Assembly (NCBI GenBank): GCA_023375675.1
Contig: JALQBC010000010.1
Span: 248,001 to 312,000, forward strand
From: Cytospora piceicola
Taxonomy: Eukaryota; Ascomycota; Sordariomycetes; Diaporthales; Cytosporaceae
DNA: 64,000 bases
Direction of reading: 5' to 3'
The position numbers and the translations under genes were made by a program. Below the pieces are notes generated by a model. The model did not search any database and was not told the DNA's origin. It saw nothing but the letters and a program-made list of their open reading frames with translations. Shown one piece after another: positions 9,876 to 20,970 of the stretch (the first letter of the stretch is position 1; each line of letters starts with the position of its first letter).

Positions 9876-12800
9876 ATGTCCGCCTTCCTCGAAAACGCGT
9901 ACAGCTTGGTGCACCAAGACAATGCCGCCGATGTCCCCAGCATGTCCGAGCTGCGGACGCAGCTTGAGAAGGGTACCGATGACAGCAAGATTGGGACCAT
10001 GAAGACTATCCTCACTATCATGTTGAATGGAGACCCAATGCCCCAGTTGCTCATGCACATCATCCGATTCGTCATGCCCTCCAAATCGAAGTCCCTCAAG
10101 AAGCTTCTCTACTTCTACTACGAGATATGCCCCAAGTTGGACGCCAGTGGGAAGCTGAAGCAGGAAATGATTCTAGTCTGGTATGGTCCGACATGATTAT
10201 GTGCCACTTGTAGCGACACGCAGAGAGCTTCCCGGAGATGCTGACTGTCCCCATTTCTATTGTAGCAACGGCATAAGAAACGATCTCCAACATCCCAACG
10301 AGTACATCCGAGGCAACACCCTCCGCTTCCTTTGCAAACTTCGCGAGCCCGAGCTCATCGAGCCACTTCTTTCCTCCGCCAGGTCATGTCTCGAGCACCG
10401 TCATGCCTACGTGCGCAAGAACGCAGTCTTCGCCGTCGCTTCCATCTATCAGCACTCCCCCTCGCTGATTCCAGATGCCTCTGACCTCATCGCCCTTTTC
10501 CTCGAGACCGAGAACGACCCCACGTGCAAGAGGAATGCTTTCGCCGCCCTTGTCAGCATCGACCACCCGAAGGCATTGGTATACCTGAGCTCCGTTTTCG
10601 AGGGTATCCCCAACGCCGAGGAGCTGCTCCAGCTTGTCGAGCTTGAGTTCATCCGCAAGGATGCCGTTCAGAACTCCCAGAACAAGGTACGAAGGGTCCC
10701 ATGCGAGGCCTTGTGGTAGAAAGTAAAGGTACTAATGAACTTAGGCGCGTTACTTGCGATTGATATTCGACCTCCTGGAAGCCGGCGCATCGACCGTCGT
10801 CTACGAGGCAGCCTCATCACTGACAGCCTTGACGAGCAACCCAGTGGCTGTCAAGGCTGCCGCGGCCAAGTTCATCGAGCTGAGTGTCAGAGAGGCAGAC
10901 AACAATGTCAAGCTGATCGTTCTCGACCGGGTAGACCAGTTGAGGAGGAAGAACGAGGGCGTGTTGGATGACTTGATCATGGAGATCCTGCGCGTCCTTT
11001 CCAGCCCAGATATCGACGTTCGTAGGAAGGCGCTAAGCATCGCGCTCGAGATGGTTTCGAGCAAGAACGTCGAGGAGGTCGTCCTACTGCTCAAGAAGGA
11101 GCTGTCCAAGACCGTGGATCAGGAGTACGAGAAGAACACAGAGTACCGTCAACTCCTCATTCACTCTATTCACCAGTGTGCGATTAAGTTCTCCGAGGTG
11201 GCGGCCAGCGTTGTCGACCTGTTGATGGACTTCATTGCTGACTTTAATAATACCTCGGCCGTGGATGTCATCAACTTTGTCAAGGAGGTCGTCGAGAAGT
11301 TCCCCAAGCTGCGGCCATCTATTGTCCACAGGCTGGTTGACACACTGAGCGAGGTCCGCGCCGGCAAGGTATACAGGGGAATCCTTTGGATCGTCGGTGA
11401 ATATTCGCTTGAGGAAGAGGATATTCGAGGCGCTTGGAAGCGGATCAGGGCCAGTCTCGGAGAGATCCCGATTCTTGCGTCAGAACAGCGCCTTCTTGAC
11501 CACGTCGATGGCGAGGAAGAGAAGCCCAAGGAGAATGATCAGGTCAATGGCCACCACAAGGCTGCTGCCCCTACAGGATCAAGGAGGGTTCTCGCCGACG
11601 GTACATACGCCACCGAAACAGCGCTGACGAGCCAGTCGTCCGCTGCTGCCAAATTAGAGGCTGTGAAGGCAGCCCAGAAGCCGCCGCTGAGGCAACTCAT
11701 TCTCGATGGTGATTACTATCTCTCGACGGTCCTATCAGCAACCCTCACGAAGCTCGTTATGAGACATGCCGAGATCTCGTCCGAACAAGCCCGAACAAAC
11801 GCTCTGCGCGCAGAAGCCATGTTGATCATGATTTCCATTATTCGTGTCGGACAGTCGCAGTTTGTAAAGGCGCCGATTGACGAGGACTCGGTTGACCGGA
11901 TCATGTCCAACGTACGGGCCCTGTCGGAGTTCAGTGCGCACAAGGAGCTTGAGACCGTGTATCTGGACGATACGCGGAAGGCTTTCCGTGCGATGGTCCA
12001 GGTTGAGGAGAAGAAGCGGGCCGCCAAGGAGGCAGTCGAGAAGGCAAAGACGGCAATCCAGGTTGACGATGTTGTATCTATCCGTCAACTCGGCAAGAAG
12101 AACATGGGAGATGGTTCCGATGAGATGGAGGTCGACCTCGAGCGCGCCACCGGCGGCGACAGCACCGCTACAGAGGATCTGAGCTCCAAGTTGAGCAGGG
12201 TCGTCCAGCTCACCGGATTCTCGGATCCTGTGTACGCTGAGGCTTACGTTAAGGTGCACCAGTTCGATATCGTTCTGGATGTTCTCCTTGTCAACCAGAC
12301 CACCGAAACCCTACAGAACCTGTCTGTCGAGTTTGCAACGCTTGGAGATCTCAAGGTCGTAGAACGGCCGACCACCCAGAACCTGGGCCCACATGATTTC
12401 CACAATGTGCAGTGCACAATCAAGGTATCGTCGACAGATACAGGCGTTATTTTCGGAAACGTTGTTTACGACGGAGCGCACAGCACGGACACGAATGTGG
12501 TCATCCTCAACGATCTTCATGTGGATATCATGGATTACATACAGCCGGCCACGTGCACAGAGACACAGTTCCGCACCATGTGGACGGAATTCGAGTGGGA
12601 GAACAAGGTTAACATCAACAGCAAGGCCAAGTCTCTCCGTGAGTTCTTGGACCAGTTGATGGCGGCGACCAACATGAACTGCCTTACTCCCGCCGCGAGC
12701 CTCAAGGGCGACTGCCAGTTCCTCAGCGCGAACCTCTACGCGAGAAGCGTGTTCGGTAAGTTCCAAACCCCTCTGGTACTTGGCACCTTTGCAGGACTAA

Positions 12801-12966
12801 CATGAGAAACCACACAGGCGAGGATGCTCTGGCAAATCTTAGCATCGAGAAGGAGGGAGATGACGGGCCCATCACCGGTTTCGTCCGGATACGGAGTCGC
12901 AGCCAGGGCCTGGCACTGAGTTTGGGGAGTCTCAAGGGTCTGAACAAGATTGGGACAGGTGCTTGA
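9876..12966 (+). CDS. SEC26: Coatomer subunit beta (beta-COP)
   Basis: Model: exons 9876-10180, 10266-10686, 10745-12755, 12818-12966; 961 residues, close to human COPB1 (953) and yeast Sec26 (973). Introns are 85, 58 and 62 bp. Exon 1 ends in ILVW/C and joins to [22 protein letters not shown], a hallmark of beta-COP. Residues 20-540 are HEAT-like adaptin-type repeats, followed by a charged linker with EEKPKENDQ, and the C-terminal appendage ([20 protein letters not shown], then [10 protein letters not shown]). Beta-COP is part of the COPI coat that moves vesicles from Golgi to ER and within the Golgi. It is essential and constitutive. The last exon ([11 protein letters not shown]...) is separated by a canonical GTAAGT donor, so reading on past 12755 without splicing gives a false end. 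Confidence 0.96.
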
Positions 12967-14180
12967 GTTCAGATATGATGATGAGTACGTATAGACAGGA
13001 CGGTGTGAAACGAATTAATCCAACACAAAAAGGGCCATGAAGGGGATTGGCAGGCCGGTCGGGGCAAGGGGGTTGCGTGGATGAAGAGCATAGATGAGCC
13101 TGCGTCGGGCAGTAACTTGTGGCCAAATAACTAACTACCATGATCATGTCTGCTTGTGCCTGCTGAAGTGACCCACTCTCATCCCGTCCTGTGCAAGCTA
13201 CCACAGCGAAGGCCCCAATCACGGGCATTTCATACGGATTCGTGAACCGCCATCGAGACAGGAACGCGCAGGCTCAGTTGCACGGTTGTGTTTGATGGGC
13301 ATTAGCTGAGCAACGACATGGTGGCTTGACCAGAAACAGGCGTGTATGTAGATGTTTGGCTTTTTGCACAGGCATATATATTCGCTACCCGATGGAATGA
13401 GACCAGGTCGTGACTTCAGAACTCTTATTATTTACTACCAGTACCCGACCAGGTACCTGTATCATCTTGTCCCGAGGTCCAGCAAGTATTGTGATTTCCA
13501 TATGATTATAGGTTGTTTGTACATCTTATCTGTTCCATGAACACCGTAACAAGAAACATATCCGTGCACCGTCTCCCATGGTGTCATGTCAATATTCCAG
13601 ATCTCGTGTCGTGTTTCAAACGTGTCAAAAAATAGGCTCATGGCGGCCATACCATGCTGCGAGTCGACCAGGAAGTCGGATAGTTGAGTGACTGTCCGTT
13701 TCGTGGACATCCCTCCAGCCCTTTATGAGAGGCCCTTATGCTTCAAATACTGTTCATACGCCTTTTCCGCATGAAACGGGGAAGTAAATATCAACGCCCA
13801 GATAATCAATCTTCCAGCTTGTCACGGCCTTTCAGTCGTACGTACATGGAGCAGTAAATCAGAGGGTAGACTATTAGGGCTCAAGTTTGTAGCAGAGCGC
13901 ATCTTCTCTCGAGGAAGATCATATGATATGGGGAAAACGAAGATGAGATAGACAAGGAAAGTAAAAAAGCAAAGGGGTATCTCAGTACAATATGCAAGGA
14001 CGTGGCCTAAACAGTAATTCCATGGTTGCAAAGCTGTCCTGAGCTGCAGAACGCGACGGTGACAAAGGGGTGTGCAGCATTTGGAAGCTGGTCCACAGCA
14101 GTCTGAAAGTCTAGGCCTGCCGTGCCAGGTCACCTTGCCCAAAACATGTGGGACTCGAAAGGTCCTCTCAAGTGAGGAAC
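12967..14180. other. Intergenic
   Basis: Region of 1.2 kb between the SEC26 stop and the end of the minus-strand ORF at 14181. Open frames are short and without family features. No repeat or RNA gene was seen. Confidence 0.5.
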
Positions 14181-15056
14181 TCAAGTGAGGAACCCTGGTG
14201 ATAAGGCTTCCGGATCAAGCTGAAAGGTATTCTGCTGAAAGTAGCCTTGCGTAGTACCTCCCTCCAAGACCAATCGAGGCGGCTCCACCAGCCCCGTAGA
14301 TCGAGGCAATTGCGGGTGTTCACTGTAGTAAGCCTGTTCAACAATAGCAGCTTGTCGAACTCGAGTGACGACCAATGTGTGTGACTGAACGGACTGCGAA
14401 CGGCTGATGGGGCGCTGGGAGCCCTGCTGAGGTTCGCTATTGGGGCGCGTCGTCATCAGACCCGAAACAGTACGTTGCATGTTGGGTGGGCGGTGCGGAA
14501 ACTGGTCAGAGTAGCGACGCTGGGGTCGCGCGGTATTACGACAGTGTCCGTGGGTCAGGGTGGCGTTGGAGCTATTGCGTCGCATCCGCCCTACAGCCGC
14601 ATCAGGAACGACGTAGATTGGACCGTATCGATAGATCTGGGCGAGCTGGGTTTGCGAATCCTCTGGTGGCTGATATGAAGCCCTTCGTCGCGCGCGACTC
14701 ACAGACCAGTACTGCATTCGAGGAGCCCAGCCCTGAAGGTTCAGGCGGGAAGCTGCCACAGCCTGGGGAGCCCGGGAAGTGTCGGACTGAGCAGCTTCGG
14801 ATTGGAAATTGAGTGGTTCGCTTTGAGGATACTCGTTCTGGGGAGCCTCAGAACGAGGGTCAGAAGTCTCAGCCTGGGGAGTTTCGGCCTCGGTAGCTTC
14901 AGCCTGGGGGGCCTGAGCTGGGGGAGTGGAGAACTCGGCCTGGAAAGTCTCGGCCCGGGGGCTATCAGCCCGAGGGCCCTCGGGCTGGGGAGCTTGGGCC
15001 AGAATAATTGCGGTTTGAGCCTGGTCAACCTCGTCTCGTCCACCGTAGTCTTGCAT
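14181..15056 (-). CDS. Hypothetical Gln/Pro/Glu/Ala-rich ORF, in frame behind the UBTD-like gene
   Basis: An open frame of 291 residues from ATG 15056. It is in the same frame as the UBTD-like gene upstream, separated only by that gene's TAG at 15087-15089 and ten sense codons. The first third is a degenerate repeat of PQAE/EAETPQAE/SEAPQ units; the rest is Arg/Ser/Gln-rich and probably disordered. No domain, signal peptide or membrane segment was seen. It could be a separate gene with an unusually short 30-bp gap, a C-terminal extension reached by stop-codon readthrough, an extension joined by an intron I could not find, or a non-coding GC-rich frame. I do not recognise it. Confidence 0.4.
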   Translation of the reverse strand: MQDYGGRDEVDQAQTAIILAQAPQPEGPRADSPRAETFQAEFSTPPAQAPQAEATEAETPQAETSDPRSEAPQNEYPQSEPLNFQSEAAQSDTSRAPQAVAASRLNLQGWAPRMQYWSVSRARRRASYQPPEDSQTQLAQIYRYGPIYVVPDAAVGRMRRNSSNATLTHGHCRNTARPQRRYSDQFPHRPPNMQRTVSGLMTTRPNSEPQQGSQRPISRSQSVQSHTLVVTRVRQAAIVEQAYYSEHPQLPRSTGLVEPPRLVLEGGTTQGYFQQNTFQLDPEALSPGFLT

Positions 15057-15086
15057 CGATGCGTGTTGCGACCCAATCTCCGGTTG

Positions 15087-16242
15087 CTAACGAGGGAGTT
15101 CGTAGACGAATGCGTTGATGACGTTTCCAGGCTGCCAGCCTTGAGCCATAAGCGAGGTGTTCTCTCTAAGGACCTTGCCTATGAAGATAAGGCGAACATG
15201 ATAGTCAGGGCGGTGCTGAAGAGAGGAAATTAGTTAGTAGGCAGAACTCTGTGTTTCTGAGGCTGTAGGGGTGAACTTACACCTAGCTCTCGGAAGATGT
15301 GATTGATGATGCTGCGCACAGTTTCGTCCTTGCCAACTTCAAGCTTCAAGTCTCTTGACGTGTCGCTCATGCGAATAGTGGCGGAGACCAGGTCACGGGT
15401 GTTGACAACTGCCTTGCCCTTCTCCTCCCTTCGTTGTTCTGGATCGTCCTTATCTTGGGCCGTAGGCTCACCGGCCGTAAAATCATCCTTAGACTCCCCA
15501 AGGCCAGTGACACCATCGGCACCAGAAGCGATGTTGGCTGGGTCCGAAACGATATGAGCAGGCAGCTGATAGTAGTTTCCAAGAGGGTCGTATGCGCCGT
15601 CGGCCAAATCGCCTGTTGGCAAGGTGATGTCTGCGGCATCGAGGATGCTCTGGGCAGTGGCAAGGGCAACAGTGGGATTGTTCTCATCAGCATCGACATC
15701 AGCTTCAGTGTCGCTGTTGTCTTGAATGTCGGGCAAGTTGCGGCTTGCGTTGTCAGCGGCCCAGAGGACCTCGAGGGCAGCCTTCAAGGTCTGCCATATC
15801 TCTTCACGACCGCTTACTCGGGTGTCGAAGAAGGCTGCACGCTCCCGTTTCAGGGCATGAGGTGACCAGGTACGGCCCTCGGAGGACCAATCATGTGGGC
15901 GCAGAGGCTTGTTGATGTGCTGATCAAGAGGCTGACGGTGGCGGTGACGCCGAGAGCGGCTTTGCTGCTGGCTGGAGCGATTGGCAGAGGGGCTGTTAGA
16001 CAGAGTAGAAGTGAGCTGGGATTGAGGGGTTCCGTTGTTGATATTGTTGTTGGCGGGAACATTGATAGCTCGGGCAGAGGCAGAGGCGGACTCAGAGTGT
16101 GCAGCACCAGGATATGGAGCATTGGGCCCTCGAGGGTAGGAGAAGCAGCAGCCCTAGGGGACGCGACAGAAGAGACGAATCAGTATCAATCCAGAAGGCA
16201 TTTGGGGTTTGCATGGGAGATCATAGGATGACGGCATACCAT
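15087..16242 (-). CDS. UBTD-type ubiquitin-domain protein (DC-UbP family)
   Basis: Model: complement of exons 16240-16242, 15281-16153, 15087-15215; 334 residues. The first exon ends exactly after the ATG (AAA ATG | GTATGC), and splicing gives MGCCFSYPRG, a likely N-myristoylation/palmitoylation site as in human UBTD1 (MGNC). A Ser/Gln/Arg-rich linker follows, then the UBTD N-terminal domain: RPHDW, FFDTRVSGREEIWQTLKAAL, AQSILDAADITLPTGDL and YDPLGNYYQLP. The C-terminal ubiquitin-like fold has TRDLVSATIRMSDTSRDL, then after the last intron YHVRLIFIGKVLRENTS and GNVINAFVYELPR. In animals UBTD proteins bind UBE2D-class E2 enzymes; the same role here is inference. The TAG is followed in frame by another 301 codons (see previous entry). 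Confidence 0.85.
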
Positions 16243-17550
16243 TTTGAACCAGGAAGCCTTGACCCCTGAACATCCCAGGTTGGTTGGAGCGTTGGAGCGT
16301 TGAAGCGTTGAAGCCTCGACGTGGGAAGCCGCGATGATCTCGGTCAAGGGCAGTTTGGAGACCTCGGGAGTTGGATAGAGTCGATGTTAGTCGGTTTGGT
16401 TGGTGTGTTACATCCTTCAGACTCGGCGATCTGGTTGTGCCTTCAGTACATATGCGCACACGGTCGACAAGATTCAACCACCAGCCAGACTGAAAGAGCG
16501 GCAACCCGACGCTGCAAAGAACTGGGGGACGAAGGAGGTGAGTGAGGAGGTGAGTGAGGATCTAAGTGAGGATGTGGAGGTGGTGAACATCGGGACCAAT
16601 GTCCCCGGAGGGCGGAGGGCAGGAACCGGCAACGGAAACAACCTGTTGCTGGTGGGGCTTGTTAGCGGCCCTCGCGGCAACAAGCTCAGGTACATGTCAA
16701 CCGGTGAAGCTCCACAGCGGCACCTGAGCGGGAGCTGTGGGGCTTTTGATGGTTGCCAGGGGTTTAACCACCTGGGCAACGTTGGAATGCTGTTTGTGTA
16801 TCTGCACGGGCCAGATACATTGTGTGTAACAGCCTGGAGTACAGAGGGGCACCCCTGTCAGTCCCCCTCACATCTATTGTCTCTTCTTACAAGGTTGTAA
16901 GAACCTGCACAACAACACACAGTGAGACATACCTAGCCAAGTACTCAGGTAGGTATTGTAATTAGTTATCCAGATTACCTAGGTAATTAATCCCATATTC
17001 ATCATGTACCAAGAAGCTGATTAGAAGGACTCATAGAAGACATCCATGGATATCAATACCATCAGGATAAGGTACCTAAGTATCATCTCCCTTTGTTCAG
17101 CACGACCAGTATGCTCCAAGGTTGCCAAGGGCTATTGTACATTGTACATTTATGTCACCAAAATTCTCAGGGACAAGTGTAAGAGCAACCAAGAATCTTG
17201 TGTAACAGCTGTGTACAGTATTATCCGTGGACCGGTCAGGGAGGTTCCTTCAGCCGAACCTCAACCTCCTCGACTGCTCCCTACCTGCAATACGTTCCTG
17301 GAATAGATAGCTATATGCGAAGAAACTTCAACAGGGCATAGAAAATGCAGATCAGGTCTGGATCAAAGGTGGGGAGGGGGGGCATCAAATAAAGGGGGTC
17401 CGTCCGTAGAGCTGCATCTTGGCGGCTTCACCTCGCTTCGGATGATAACAGATGGTTCGGATGACTGCAACAGTCATGGCTAATAGATGGCACTCGTCTT
17501 GCTCTCGTCTCATCAGAACGTTAACGTCGTCATTATTATCTGGCCAGCCA
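16243..17550. other. Intergenic, upstream of UBTD-like gene
   Basis: No gene seen. It contains a short GGTGAGTGAGGA repeat at about 16535-16575 and TACCTAGG-type motifs at about 16931 and 16976-16987. Confidence 0.5.
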
Positions 17551-18786
17551 TTACCACAGATACCCTCTGCATTTTTCACTTCCGCACAGGCACCTCGTCA
17601 TTTCTCCCTGCAGCTTCTCGTCCCTGGCGTTGCTCTCTATCTCCTCCTGCCCGTCCACATAGTCAAACGTCAGCTCCTCCCCCTTGGCTATATCGCGGAT
17701 AGCAAACAGCGCAAGGTCGTGGATGTGTTTGTCCGCGTGGTCACCCACCCGCGCAAAGATCCGAAGGTTCGGACCGCAGCTGTGGTTGATGAAACGGGTC
17801 GGCCCCGACATGAACTCCCCATCGACTTCCAGCGGGGCCCCGACGAGCCGCGGGTCCATCGAGTCGGGGTCCGTGAACTTGTCGAGCCCAAAGAGGTATA
17901 CGTCTTTGCGCTGTGTTTTGGATGCGTTGTGCCGTCTCTTGTCCGCCTCCTCGGGCGTGATGACTTCGCCCAGATAGCGATCTACAAACTGGCCCCGTTT
18001 CAGTTCTCGCATCGTCTTGACTCCCCAGCCGCGGCCATCACCCGTGCGGAAGATCTGTAACGGCACCTCCCTTCCCCTCTCAACTATGCGGTTGGGGCAT
18101 AGGATTTTGCTGCAGCGACAGCCGTCATGACATTCGTATATGGGAGCCCGCGAGTGCACGTAAGAACCCCGTAATAAGCCAGCCTTGGCTCCCTGTGAAT
18201 GGTATGCGAAGCGCTTCTTCCTCTGACCAGTGGCAGCAAAGCTAGGAGTATCCCTTGAACCATCTCGAGTGCCCCTAGGTTTTGCCCAGTCTGGTTTTTT
18301 GCGCTGGTTCTCGTACCACTGCGCGATCTCTTCAGCTTCCTTATCGACCTCGACGTTGTTTTCTTCCTCGTCGTCAGAGCCCTCCACCTCGTCGAGACAC
18401 TTGCAGTCTGCATACATGCAAGCTTCCTCGTTTGGACAATCACAACCAGTGCGGAAGTCCTCCTCGGCAGGCGTGACGCCGGAGCCTAATACGGAGTGGT
18501 CGATGAATCTGAAGTTGGATGGGAGGGTGGCGCCATCTTGTGTCTCGTTGACAATGGTGATGGGGAAGGTCTTGTGGGTCGCAAAGGCACGTAGTTGGCA
18601 GAAGTGGCAGGTTTCTCGCTCCGACTGTGACACCTGCGCGTAAACGTAGGGAGGTCAGTACTTGAGAGTATACAACTACTCTCCCAGGCCTTCTTGTCAT
18701 CCCTGCTACTTCATGGGAATAGAGCCCACACGTACCCTAGAGTCGTCGCTATGGCTGTAGAAATGACGTTCTGTTGCAGCCTCCAT
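17551..18786 (-). CDS. dim-5: Histone H3 lysine-9 methyltransferase DIM-5/KMT1/Clr4
   Basis: Model: complement of exons 18736-18786 and 17551-18633; 377 residues (Neurospora DIM-5 has 331 in the form I recall). The 102-bp intron has a GTACGT donor and CGCAG acceptor. Pre-SET cysteines lie at about 81-97 (GCDCPNEEACMYADCKCLDE) and 185-196 (CHDGCRCSKILCPN). The SET core has RGWGVKT, GQFVDRYLGE, RFINHSCGPN at about 297-306 and LTFDYVDG at about 338-345. The post-SET CLCGSEKCRGYLW ends the protein. All zinc-binding and catalytic segments are present. There is no chromodomain, as in DIM-5 and unlike Clr4. A charged insertion of about 45 residues splits the pre-SET region. The enzyme makes H3K9me3, which directs heterochromatin and, in Neurospora, DNA methylation of RIP-mutated repeats. 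Confidence 0.95.
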
Positions 18787-19176
18787 CTTGGCTGTCGTTT
18801 GCAATACTCCTAGTGGTTGTGATGTGTACGGGGCGTGCCTTGCGACTTGACAACACCTGAAGCTTACGTGTTCAAAGGAAGAAACGTAAAACGTAAGTGG
18901 GCCGGAGTCGAGGTAATCAGTGTTGAGAGCTGCAATGCAATTTCCTTACGTTGTGCAGGTAGACAGACCAGACTCATTAAAAGACCAAGACGCGGTTGTG
19001 AAGTGAGACGCGTCTGGAAGTAAGTACCCCACAGTCAATTAAAGTGTGGGGCGCGGGGTCCAGAAGTCAAGGGTAAGGGTTTGTTCTATATCACAGCCAG
19101 CCCCCCCCCCCCCGCCATCCCCCTTTCAAGTGCTTGCTCTTATAAAAACCTTCCCAAGCTTAAGTTAACTCGACCA
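18787..19176. other. Intergenic with 13-base C tract
   Basis: No gene seen. A run of 13 C lies at 19101-19113. The region serves as the dim-5 promoter and the 3' flank of the dehydrogenase gene. Confidence 0.5.
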
Positions 19177-20660
19177 TCAGCTCACCCAGACCTTCACCAC
19201 TGCTGCTGCTGCAAGAGGTGTCTTGCTTCCCTGCCTGGCGAGACGCATCATATTCAGAGCCTGATTTCCAAGGAAAAGAGGCATCTTGAGCCGTTGCGCC
19301 TCGTCCGCCGCTGCCTGAAGTCCCTCGAAAATCTCCTCCAGCCCTTGACCACCTCCGCCTCCTGATGCAGTCCAGCCCTTGGCCAATATGTCTTGCTTGT
19401 CTGGGTCTTCCTTGAACGCCTTGATCATCTCAGGGCCAACGCTGTTCAGCATAGCACTGCCTCCAGCCGCATTGACACACAACTCAAACAACTGATCCAA
19501 CCTTAGGCCGACATGGCCACCGAAACCAAGTGCCTCCGCCGTGGAGCACAGGTGTATGCCTTTTAGCAGGCCCACTACCAGCCTCAGTTTCTCTTCTTCG
19601 CTGCTCGCGAGCCCCTTCACCGCTCCACCCACCTTGCCGGCCCCTTCGCTGTACAGCCTGAGCACGCTGGCATCATCATCGGCTCCCCAGCCTCTCCCGA
19701 ACCCTGTGAGGTACACCTGCTCTGCCACACTCGTCACTGCGAGTCGGACGCTCTCGTGTCAGTCATGTCCCATTTCTGGGAACCCAGCCCACAGCACGGG
19801 ATAGAACCCAGGGATGTTTGGCAATGATTGCGGGGTTACTCACTTGGTGTAGGGAACTTGTATCTCCGGGCTTCCGACGTGATTATTCCCGCGTCCTTCA
19901 GTATGATATTGATCGCACTCGCAACAGGCTTGAAGTCCGGCGCCAAAAGCCGCGGCAGACGATTCTCAAACATCCAGCTGTAGCCATCTGACTTGAGGAC
20001 CGCCTCGGACGTTTTCTTCAAATCCAGTCCGAGATGCGATGCGAGACCTAGTGCTTCACTTGCGGCCAAGATCTGGTTGGCCGCGAGGACTTGGTGACAC
20101 ATCTTCAGGTTGCTGCCAGCCCCGATTCCTTCGGGTCCCCGAACAATGTACAGCTTCTCCGGGTCTGACATGACCTGTAGCAATTCCGTCCCCTTGCTGA
20201 TAGCCGCATCCGAGCCGCCGGCCATGATAGACAGCGTGCCGTCGGCTGCTCGTATCGCACCCCCGGAGACGGGGCTGTCAATCAGATAGATATCGTCACG
20301 TCCCATCTCGACGAGCTGCTTCGCCAACCCTTGCACATAGGCAGCGGGCACTGTCGAGCAGAGCAGTACAGTAGCGCCTTGAGGCAGGGCGGGCACAGCG
20401 GGTTGGTCTCGCCCGAGCAGCACCTCCTGGGCTTGTTGCGCCGTCGCGACCATGACGACGCAGAATCCTTTGTTGTCAACGGCTTCGGCCGGTGTAGATG
20501 CCGCGTTGCCTCCGGCTTCCTTGAACTTCTCGAGCGTTGGGCCCCATACATCAAAGCCCGTGACGGAGTATCCTTTTTTTACGAGGTTTGTAGCCATGCC
20601 AAACCCCATGGCCCCTAGGCCAATGAAGGATATTTCGGGCTTTGAGGTTGCCATCGTCAT
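19177..20660 (-). CDS. 6PGDH/HIBADH-family dehydrogenase with duplicated C-terminal domain
   Basis: Model: complement of exons 19844-20660 and 19177-19736; 458 residues. The 107-bp intron (GTGAGT...CTCGCAG) joins KFPTP to MTSVAEQ. Residues 9-170 are the Rossmann domain: FIGLGAMGFGMA at about 12-23 and the substrate loop DSPVSGGAIRAADGTLSIMAGG. The first helical domain carries the catalytic-lysine segment GAGSNLKMCHQVLAANQ. After FPTPMTSVAEQVYLTGFGRG a second, diverged helical domain follows (LLKGIHLCSTAEALGFG to RLKMPLFLGNQALNMM). The size exceeds a plain enzyme (about 300). Family members oxidise 3-hydroxyisobutyrate, tartronate semialdehyde or L-threonate; the substrate here is not fixed. 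It lies beside a class II aldolase and opposite it, and plants fuse these two activities in one protein. Confidence 0.82.
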
Positions 20661-20970
20661 CCGGGAAGGTGGTGGATGGGTGAGTCTGAAGTATTTCCCA
20701 GATGCAAGTGTCTGAGAAGAACGATCTCTAAGTCAAGATTTCAAGCGGCGAAGTTGAGATAACAGTGAAGAAGTCCAAGAACGGGTCGTCTCGGCTTTCG
20801 TTTTACCTTCTGAGGGGATCTCTTCAGTTCGGTCTTCTACAGGAAGGGAAACTCCGCTTGGAATATACACAGTAGACAACGGCTGAACGGGTTAGCCTAG
20901 CTCGGGCGGCTGGCTGGGGGATTTGTAACGACGGTAAACTCCACAAGAGTGTGGAGATCTAACATCTAGT
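20661..20970. promoter_or_regulatory. Promoter side of dehydrogenase gene
   Basis: A 310-bp non-coding stretch between the dehydrogenase ATG and the inverted-repeat element. The last six bases (TCTAGT, 20965-20970) are the left copy of the element's target duplication. Confidence 0.5.

Noticed and set aside
14802..15233. Plus-strand frame opposite the PQAE-repeat ORF
   Set aside because: Repeat shadow (LGSLGL-type); weaker than the minus-strand frame and interrupts a known exon of the UBTD-like gene.
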